A stretch of DNA of 64,000 nucleotides from Paroedura picta. Its lineage: Eukaryota; Chordata; Lepidosauria; Squamata; Gekkonidae. Positions 54,450 through 63,200 of this stretch are shown here, piece by piece. The DNA lies in the NCBI RefSeq assembly GCF_049243985.1, contig NC_135369.1:22738765-22802764 (forward strand), written 5' to 3'. The translations under genes were made by a program, and so were the position numbers. A model generated the notes under the pieces. That model made no database searches. It was not told where the DNA came from and saw only the letters and a list, made by a program, of their open reading frames with translations. Position 1 is the stretch's first letter, and each line of letters opens with the position of its first letter.

Positions 54450-54915
54450 TAGGAGTAATTATATGCATCCCTTCATCCAATCGGAATGCTCGGCTGGGAG
54501 CGGTGGAATAAATGAGCAGTCTGCGGGAATCCTTTATTTTGCTGTCTCCAGAATTTGGCTCAGAATTTCGATCTCGATTCCCTTTGTCAAGAGATTTAAG
54601 AACACTTCTCTCGAAGTAAAAAAAAATTCGGCATGATTGCAAAAAATTGAATCGTCATTCGAGAGTGAGTGGGACGATTTGCTCACCATATTTGACTGGG
54701 GCAAAATTCGGCTTCTCGCTTTTCCTTTTCCCTCTTCCAAAATGGCGGCCGGAAACAATCGCCTGCTCTTGAGTGGCAAAATTCGAACCCTGCACGGTCC
54801 CAGTCAGAAGATTTGCGCTTTAACAAAAGTTAATTTTCTGTGGGTAGAAAATCAGAAAGCAAGTGGCAAGTTTAATCGATCTCGATTCCCTTTTGTCAAG
54901 AGATTAAAGAACAAA
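54450..54915. repeat. Unassigned CpG-retaining segment with direct repeats
   Basis: The block GATCTCGATTCCCTTTGTCA occurs at 54570 and again, with one extra T, at 54879. AAAATTCG recurs at 54601-54790. AAAATGGCGGC at 54739-54749 is a consensus YY1 site. CpGs are frequent although the sequence is AT-rich. Confidence 0.45.
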
Positions 54916-55369
54916 GACTCAGCCAGTCCAGCCTGGAAGAAATTCACCCAGACCTGTTTGGGGGCTCACCTGTTTGGCTGTGCCACACAGGGAAAGAGCT
55001 GGATTCCTGTTCAAGGGCTCAGGGACCCTGCTCTCCCCCACCCCCTATACTTCAGTGAGCTGAGAGATCTCTCTGGGGCACAGTTTGAAAATCACTCCTG
55101 TAGGTGAATCAGGGGGGGAAAAAACATGTCCAGACAAGTCTTTGCAATTGGCTGCTGTTTTTCCGTCTGCAGCCATTGAGTGTCTCTGCTGAGCACATAA
55201 CCAAGACCTTGTGGTTTACCACAGCCCTGCAAGTCTTTTCCAAATCATTTGCTGATTGCATCCCAACAGAAATAAATAAATATAAATAAATCCTGCCCAC
55301 TCTAGCTCCACTTCCACAGTCTCCAGGTATTTCCCAACCCAGAGCTGGCAACCCTATTGTGCCACGGGG
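54916..55369. other. Intergenic; small MITE remnant
   Basis: 55300-55357 matches the right end of the TAGGGTTGCCA family (CAGAGCTGGCAACCCTA). The rest is unassigned. Confidence 0.4.
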
Positions 55370-55560
55370 AAAAGAGGAATGAATTTCTTCCAAGCCAGAC
55401 TGGCTAGGGATTCGGGGGGGGGGGGGGGTTAGTTGGTGGGAAACATCATCTGGACTTGGAATTAGGGTCACTGTGACAGGTAGTTGTGAATTTCCTGCAT
55501 CCTGCAGGGGATTAGACTAGATGATCCTGATGGTCCCTTTCAACTATGACTCTATGCTCC
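55370..55560 (+). mobile_element. CR1 LINE tail
   Basis: AATTAGGGTCACTGTGACAG and TAGACTAGATGATCCTGATG. Confidence 0.8.
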
Positions 55561-55804
55561 TAGGTTGACAAAGATTTATCCCTGTGGCTGCAAGACAGCC
55601 TTCTCAACATCTGGGATTTGCTCCAGACCTGGCCTCAGGAAGGGGCACACAGGACTGTCTGGCTTTCTAGGAAATGGGTTGTGACTGTGAATAGGAATCT
55701 ACTCTGGGAGAATTAGTAATCCAGTACTTATACTTCTGAGAGGGTTTTCCACAACTGATGTTGCATTTTGTTGTATTTAAATAAATTGGATTTACCCTTT
55801 AGAA

Positions 55805-55954
55805 CAGGGGTCGTCAAACTGCGGCCCTCCAGATGTCCATGGACTACAATTCCCAGGAGCCCCCTGCCAGCGAATGCATTCGCATTCGCTGGCAGGGGGC
55901 TCCTGGGAATTGTAGTCCATGGACATCTGGAGGGCCGCAGTTTGACGACCCCTG
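55805..55954. mobile_element. Foldback hAT MITE
   Basis: CAGGGGTCGTCAAACTGCGG ends; exact target duplication CTTTAGAA at 55797-55804 and 55955-55962. Confidence 0.95.
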
Positions 55955-55983
55955 CTTTAGAATGTATGAACATGACCCCAGAC

Positions 55984-56349
55984 CAGTGGTTCTCAACCTG
56001 GGGGTCGAACAACCCTTTCACAGGGATTGTGGCAGGGCAAGCAGCTTGGCCGGGGGGGGGGGGAGCATCCACACAACACCCATGCGGGGTAGATAGAGCG
56101 TTCGTCTCTCTGGAACAGCGGAAAAGAGCGAGATCGGCATGGTGGGACATGAGGCAGAACTGAACTAAGGAACCCCTGGGGGGGGGGAAACAATTTATAT
56201 ACAGTCATGAACAATGGATCTTCATGCCATTGGTCAGTTTCAGTTTAATTTCTGCGAAAGAACTCTTGCATAATTTTATGGTTGGGGGTCACCACAACAG
56301 GAGGAACTGTATTAAAGGGTTGCAGCATTGAGAAGGTTGAGAGCCACTG
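55984..56349 (+). mobile_element. Non-autonomous hAT element with CAGTGGTTCTC ends
   Basis: CAGTGGTTCTCAACCTGGGG to GGTTGAGAGCCACTG; the flanks agree at five of eight bases. It lies 30 bases from another hAT MITE. Confidence 0.82.
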
Positions 56350-56357
56350 TCCTAGCC

Positions 56358-58384
56358 TCTGAACCTGGTCCCAGGGACTCAAGGTTACAAATACAGCTCC
56401 TGTCTCAGTGATCTCTGTAGTCTTCTTGGTCACCACAAAACTTACCTCATATCACCGAACCCAACATCTTTACATTTGCGACCCTAAGAGCCCCTTGTAA
56501 CTGAGGGGGAGGTTCCTATCTCAAAACAAACCTGGTGCCCCCAAATCATAAGGTGCTGTGTGAGTCCCCTCCATTGGTAGAAAGGGCCCATCTCACAATC
56601 CTGGTTTTAAAAATAATAATCCAAAAGGTGGATATACTGATGTCTCATAACACACTGTTCCGGAGAACACCTGCATGGGCCAAACCATCCAAATCGGCTT
56701 TATCATCTTTCAGGCTTAGTGACCTTTACTTAGTGACCTTAGTGACCTCACGCCGCACCACAAGGTCACAACAGGGTCCCATTCATGAGGGCATAAACCA
56801 AAGCTGACCTCTCTTTTGAGGTCACCTGAACTTTTGTTTGGCTCTTGGGATGTTTGCGAACTGGGTATATGCTTGAATAATGTGTCCGCATCAGTCTTGC
56901 CAATGCAAACCTTCATGAATCGGAACTTCTTGTTCATTGTTTTAAAGTATCATGAAATAACACGGCATGGTTAATGTAATTAGTCCTCGCATGAGCTGCA
57001 GATAACAGCTTCAGTTGTCCTTGTTTTTTTTTAAATTGTGCCTCATGTACCATTTGAGTTAGAATCCCAGAATCCCAGAGTTGGAAGGGACCTCCAGGGT
57101 GATCTAATTTAACCCCTAGTATCATCTCTTCTCTTGTGGGCCTTAGCAGTCACTCAACCCTGCAACAGATGCCAAGATAGGGGTGGGCAGAACACCCAAC
57201 TTCAGCCTGGTCCACATATGGACCAGAATGAGGGAGAGTAGACTGTAGGATTTCATATTGTAGGTAGGAAATAGCATTCTTGAACATCTTCCCATGTTTA
57301 AAAAAATCCTCTTCCCTGCAAGTAATATCTTAGGTCTTAATGTGTTAGCTTTCTGCTTGCAGAATAATGGAGAGGGGAGTCATGGGGACATGTCTACCAG
57401 CTAGATAAGATCTGTGCTGTTTCTATCCCTTGTACAGGTATTTAAACATAGGCGGGTCCAGAGGCTAGAATCCTGGTTCTTCAGTGGCAGTAGATAATTT
57501 GACAGACCCCTACCTTGACTGGGCCAGTCCAGGGAAGGTACAAGTAGTCCAGGATATTAGATTAGTACAGAATATTTTGTTGTTTGTCTGTGTGAGAAGA
57601 GACCCCATTGGGGACAAAAGCAAGATAGAGATGCTTAAACAAGCAAACAAACGAATAAACTCATTTAAATGTAGAATTTTGATAAAATGTGGTTCTCACC
57701 TGCAGTCTGAAGCAGTCTATTCTTTCTACTCTGCATACGCAGGCCAGGCCTCAGTCGTCTTAAGTAAATAAATAAAAAGAACTATTCCCCCCCCCCTCTG
57801 AAAATGGCCATTCCCTTAAATCTGCTTTTGGCCTATTTGAGCAAAATCTACAGACACATTTTCCCCCCCAACCGGGATTGGGTGGGGGAAGACCTCGTTT
57901 TCAGTGCAATAATGACCCAAGGGATGGGTGAGGGTTAAATCCCCCCTTTCCACAACTTTTAATGCATTCTGTAAAAAAGAAAGAAAGATGGATGCCGTTT
58001 TCATCAAACAGAGAGCAGCTGTCAGAGGAGACAATACTCACCATGATGGACCAATGGTCTAATGTAGTATAAGGCAGCACACATGTTGCACACATGAAAA
58101 TACCTTATATTGAATCAAGTTATTGGTCCACCAGGGTCAGCATTGTCTACTCAGACCGGCAGCAGCTCTGACACAGGGTCTTAGGAAGTGGTCTTTCACA
58201 TCACGCAGATGCCAGGGACTGGATTTGGGACATTCTGCATGCCACGCAAAGGCTTTACGATTGAACCATGGCCTTCCCCCTTCAATTTTTAAGAATTTTT
58301 AAGAATTTGATAACATAGATCTTGCAGATAGTGGATCTCAGCAATGGCCAGGGCAGGGCTTTGCAAGCAGATTGTGAAAGAATA
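56358..58384. other. Intergenic, mostly unassigned
   Basis: 57060-57120 is a reversed CR1 tail (CAGAGTTGGAAGGGACCTCC). Otherwise I see nothing supported in this 2 kb. Confidence 0.4.
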
Positions 58385-58602
58385 AGCTGGTTTTTTTTAA
58401 CTCCTCTTTTCGCTGTCTGAAGGAGTCTCAAAGTGGCTGACAATTGCCTTCCCTTGCTCTCCCCATACCAGGCACACTGTGAGGTTGGCAGGGCTGAGAG
58501 AGTTCTGGCAGAATTGCTCTAACAGGACTGTGACTAGCCCAAGGTCACCCAGCTGGCTGCATGTGGAGGAGTGGGGAATCAAACCTGGCTTTCCCAATTG
58601 GG
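58385..58602 (-). mobile_element. Sauria-type tRNA SINE, reversed
   Basis: TGTCTGAAGGAGTCTCAAAG, GGTCACCCAGCTGGCTGCAT. Its head is cut off by the CR1 copy that follows. Confidence 0.8.
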
Positions 58603-58885
58603 AAAGGTTCCTGTTGGCAGGAGACGATAGGACCTGCAGCAATGGGTTTAAACTATGTGAAGAATAATATCACTTAGATATCAGGGGGGAAATTTTCACA
58701 GTCCGAATCATTCAACAGTGGAATTGCCTAAGGAGGTGGTGAGTTCCCCCGTACTGGCAGTCTTCAAGCGATGGCTGGACAGATACCTATTCTGGATGCT
58801 TTAGGCTGATCCCACGTTAAGCAGGGGGTTGGACTAGATGGCCTCCATGGACCCTTCCAACTCTAGGATTCTATGATTCTGTCAT
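58603..58885 (+). mobile_element. CR1 LINE 3' end
   Basis: AGCAATGGGTTTAAACTATG, GCCTAAGGAGGTGGTGAGTT and AACTCTAGGATTCTATGATT. Confidence 0.9.
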
Positions 58886-58962
58886 TAGAGGCTTCTACTA
58901 TAACAACTACACCAAGCTGGCTTTCAGAAAGACCTGGATAGCCATGTTTCATGGTCCATGGG

Positions 58963-59225
58963 AGCCAGCTTGGTGTAGTGGTTAGGAGCGTCAACTTCTA
59001 ATTTGGCAAGCTGGGTTTGATTCCCCGCTCCCACCCCTGCAGCCACCTTGGGCTCGCCACAGCCCTGAGAAAGCTGTTCTGACTGAGCAGTAATATCAGT
59101 TCTCTCTCAGCCCCACCTCCCTCACACGGTGTCTGTTGTGGGGAGAGGAAAGGGAAGGTGATTGTAAGCTGCTTTGAGACTTCTTCTGGAAGAGAAAGCA
59201 GCATAGAAGAACCAACTCTTTTTCT
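58963..59225 (+). mobile_element. Sauria-type tRNA SINE
   Basis: AGCCAGCTTGGTGTAGTGGT head, GTGTCTGTTGTGGGGAGAGG body, TTGAGACTTCTTCTGG tail. The most complete head of this family in the window. Confidence 0.9.
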
Positions 59226-59227
59226 TC

Positions 59228-59435
59228 TTATATGCCCAGGGCAATGTCGATCACCACTTTGAGGTCAAGAAGGAAGTTTCCTCCAAGCCAGATTGGCACA
59301 GGGCTTCCAGGATTTTTTTTTTTTTTGCCTTCCTCTGGGCATAGAACAGGGGCCACTGAGGGAGTGGGGGGAGGTAGCATTTGAGCAGGATGTTGGACAT
59401 GAAGACTCTTGGGGTCCCTTGCAGCTATATTTCTA
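59228..59435 (+). mobile_element. CR1 LINE tail, diverged
   Basis: TGCCCAGGGCAATGTCGATC, GGAAGTTTCCTCCAAGCCAG and GACTCTTGGGGTCCCTTGCA. Confidence 0.7.
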
Positions 59436-59822
59436 TCTAGAAGGTCTCACATTCAGTCACTGGTCTGATACATAAGGCAGCTTCATGTGTTGATTTGCTC
59501 CATTAACCTGCAAGTCTGCCTTTAGGTGGGTGCCCAACTAATTTCCGTCAGCATCTCCATGTGACTGCTGTCAACAAGAAGCACTGTACAGAGAAATGTA
59601 GAGGGAACTGAAAGGGCAGTCCGGAGAGTTCCCAACATGCCAAGTTGAAAGTAATCCGAAGACACCTCAGAGGTGTTTAAAGAGGAAAGTGCATAAAAAG
59701 CTTGTCTTCAAAGTCACAAGTCAATTCCAGATTGTCAGATTTGACTCTCTTTCTGAGGTCACAACCATGTGGGCATCTTTTGCAGGAGGCAGGACCCTCC
59801 CAGCAGATGGGTGGCGTCCCGA

Positions 59823-59850
59823 GGGGCGGGGCTCCAAGGGACCTATATCA
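59823..59850 (+). promoter_or_regulatory. GC box and TATA-like site of the third cystatin gene
   Basis: GGGGCGGGGC lies at 59823-59832 and TATATCA at 59844-59850, about 55 bases before the ATG at 59903. Transcription would then begin near 59875. Unlike the first two genes there is no CpG island, which suggests more restricted expression. Confidence 0.5.
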
Positions 59851-59902
59851 GCAGGGGCTCTACCTCCAGCTGGGCAATCTCAGAGACCCTTTCCCTGCCA
59901 CC

Positions 59903-60235
59903 ATGCTGGGCTCCCGGGTGTGCTGGCTCCTTGGGTGGGCTCTGCTGCTGGGCCAGCCGATCTTTGGAAACTCACAGGAGAGTTTTTTAGAAGAGCCAAA
60001 TGACCAGTTGCCAAAACTGGAAGGGTCGGAACAGCAGGAAAAGCCAGAGGAGAAGCCCCTGTCAGAGGAGGAACTGGAGGAAACACAGAAAGAAGAAAGA
60101 GCATGGTTAGAGCATGAGAGGGAGAAACCCTGTAGTCCCTGGTTACAATATCTCCAGGCAACTGCACTGGGTCACTATAATAAGAAACAGAACGACTACT
60201 ATAAGCAACATGGGGAAGCCACTCTAAGAACCAAG
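59903..60235 (+). CDS. Third cystatin-like gene, exon 1
   Basis: 111 codons: signal peptide, Glu-rich segment, extra Cys77 and the cystatin helix, ending LRTK with donor GTAAGG at 60236. The open frame continues past the donor, but the donor fits the family's exon border. Confidence 0.85.
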
Positions 60236-63200
60236 GTAAGGGAACCAAGATGCTGGAAATGCCCTGAATTGGGGAAGGGGGGGGGGGTGACTCCTGTTAA
60301 GAAAACTTCTTGCATACATTGTCCCATCACAGCTTGCCCATCACAGCACCATGTCTCTGTTAACCTTAGCCCAGTGGTTCTCAACCTGGGGGTCGGGACT
60401 CCTTTGCGGGTCGAATGACCTGTTCACAGGGGTTGCAGCAGGGCAAGCAGCTTGGCCAGGGGAGTGCCATCCACACAACAGCCTTATGGGGTAGATCAAG
60501 ATAGAGCGTTTGTCTGTCTGGAGCAGCAGAAAAGAGCGAGATCAGTATGGTGGGACAAGAGGCAGAACCGAACTGAGAAGCCCCAGGAAAAAAACAATTT
60601 ATATACAATCCTGAACAATGGATCTTCACACCATTGGTCAGTTTGGGTTTAATTTCTGAGAAAGAACACTTGCATCATTTTCTGCTTGGGGGTCACCACA
60701 TGAGGAACTGTATTAAAGGGTCGCAGCATTAGGAAGGTTGAGAACCACTCCCTTAGTCCATAATACACGCGTTGGATAATGCACTAGAAATAGATTATCC
60801 TGTTCTGCACTGGAATATCCAGCCGCAAAAGCACACTGAAAGTGCATTATCCTACGTGTGCATAATGGGCCCAAGCATTATCTAGCCTCGGAAAAGGAAA
60901 ACATAGACAGTAAGTACCATTTGTGCTTAACTGATCCACATCATTCTGTAACTTCACCTGCCTCCAGATTCCTGCAGAACAGGTCTGGTCTTCATGACAG
61001 CTGGCAAAAACTTGGTGGAACTGTTGTTATGCCAAGATAATGCCAGTATGATTTCTGAGGAAAGAAGCTCGGATCACCATCCCTCAGTTTATGCATCTCC
61101 AATCAGCCCCTGCCCTTCCCCTCCCCCATTTCTTTAGGATCCAAATAGGACTTCTGCAGGCTGAAACCCAAATTACATTTTTAAAAGAAGTCTGGCCTAG
61201 GCTATATCATTTAGATCTTTCTTTCTCTGATGACAGAATTCTGGGGATCAGAGAATTCTTGTTTCTCCCTCCACGTGGAGGAAGGAATTTTAAAAAGTCA
61301 AGATTCTCATAGGGGGGGGGAGGGCAGGGTGCTCATTACAGTAAAGACAGTGTCCCCTTCTAAAAGAGAAGAGATTGGTGGTGAAATATGGGAATCCACT
61401 CACTGGGTATGGTGAAGGGAAAGGCACTCTGCACATGCTTAGAAAAATGTGCATGTTCCAAGACTGAGAGTAAGTTCTGGAGCTCAGATTAAGGCTAATT
61501 GCAAAAGTTGCCCAGCACATTCCACCTCCAGGGCACAAACGGCTGGAGGCAACCAACCCAAGTTGGAAATCTCTCTTTCTTCTTTGTTTCTAGAAAGCCA
61601 TTGCGGGATTGTTTTCTCTCAAGTTGGTATTGGTGAAAACCAACTGCACGACGGACCAGCTGCCAGGAGACTTGCCTCATGGAAGATTTCCACACCACAT
61701 GGATTATTATAATTATAAATTTCCGAAAAACTGTGAGTCACTGGAGGGTTCTGAAAAGGTGAGAAGCTCCCAGCTTTCTTTTGTCAGGCAGCAGGTGTCT
61801 TTGTCAGCCCAGAGAGCAGCCAAGGGGGAGGAGGGAGAGGACGACGAGGAGGAGTTGGTTTTTATACTCTGCTTTTCACTACCCAAAGGAGTGTCAAAGC
61901 AGTTTAACAATCCCCTTTCCTTCTTCGCCCCACAACAGACACCCTGTGAGGTAGGTGGGACAGAGAGCTCTGTGACTGGTCCAAGATCACCCAGCGGGCT
62001 GCATATGGAGCTCTCCTGATTATTATTGTTGTTGCTGTTATTTAATGTATATACCACTCTCCCATATGGCTCAGGGTGGTGTAATATATGTTGTTGTTGT
62101 TAGGTGCAAAGTTGTGTCCGACCCATTGCGACCCCATGGACAATGATCCTCCAGGCCCTCCTGTCCTCTACTATTCCCCAGAGTCCATTTAAGCTTGCAC
62201 TGACTGCTACAATGACTCCATCATGACTACCTCATTCTCTGTCGTCCTCTTCTTGTTTTGCCCTCGATCGCTCCCCGCATTAGGCTCTTCTCCAGGGAGT
62301 CCTTCCTTCTCATGAGGTGGCCAAAGTATTTGAGTTTCAGGTGTAATATATAAAATACATCAATAATACATAAGTATCAAAACTTTGAACCCATAAATTC
62401 ATTCATTCATTCATTCATTCATTCATTCATTCATTCATTCATTCATTCAGATTTTTATACAGCCCTTCCCTACGGCTCTGGGTGGTTTACATAAAACATT
62501 ATAGAACATTTACATAGAACAATATCAATATAACAAATAATAATAACGTACCAAATCGGAAAAAGCCAGAATATTAAAATCTCAACACATTTCAATCTCA
62601 ACATCTTAGCTGTTTTCCAGTGTACCTGTCAGAGGGTATTCTCCGTGGGGCGGTTATCTGGGGAAGGCCCATTCCATGTTAAAGTCCACTGCTCTTCCCC
62701 ACTACACCAAGTCGGCTCCCAAAGCACACTTTGATGCTGAACCGTATACCTTAAAACGCATTCAAACAGGGGTGAGCTCCATGTGACCTGTGTTCTTCCT
62801 ATTTCAGTATGCTTTCAACTGGAAATGCTGGAGACCGAACCAAGGGCTTTGGCATAGAAATTATGTACTTTACCACTGGGCTGTATGGGGGTGGGATGTG
62901 CCGTCAAGTCACAGCAGAATTATTTTGGGCTTTCAAGGCAAGAGGCGGTCAGACGTAGTTTGCCATTGCTTGGCCCTGCATCTCAACTCTGGACTTGGTG
63001 GTGGTCTCCCATCCAAATATTAACCAGGGCAGACTCTGCTTAACTGCTGAGAGCTAATGAGACTTGGCTACCCTGGGTCACCAAGGACAGAACAATAGAG
63101 CTGAGTTATGACCTCACCCCAATAAAAAAGGGAGACTGGCCAGGGATTTGCCAATCCTTTAGAACAGGGATAGTCAAACTGCGGCCCTCCAGATGTCCAT

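Noticed and set aside
54637-55107. 156-codon open frame
   Set aside because: No recognisable domain or splice partners; composition follows the unassigned repeat segment, so treated as chance.
60236-60418. Read-through of the third cystatin-like gene's exon 1
   Set aside because: GTAAGG at 60236 matches the family exon border, and the added residues run into a hAT element.
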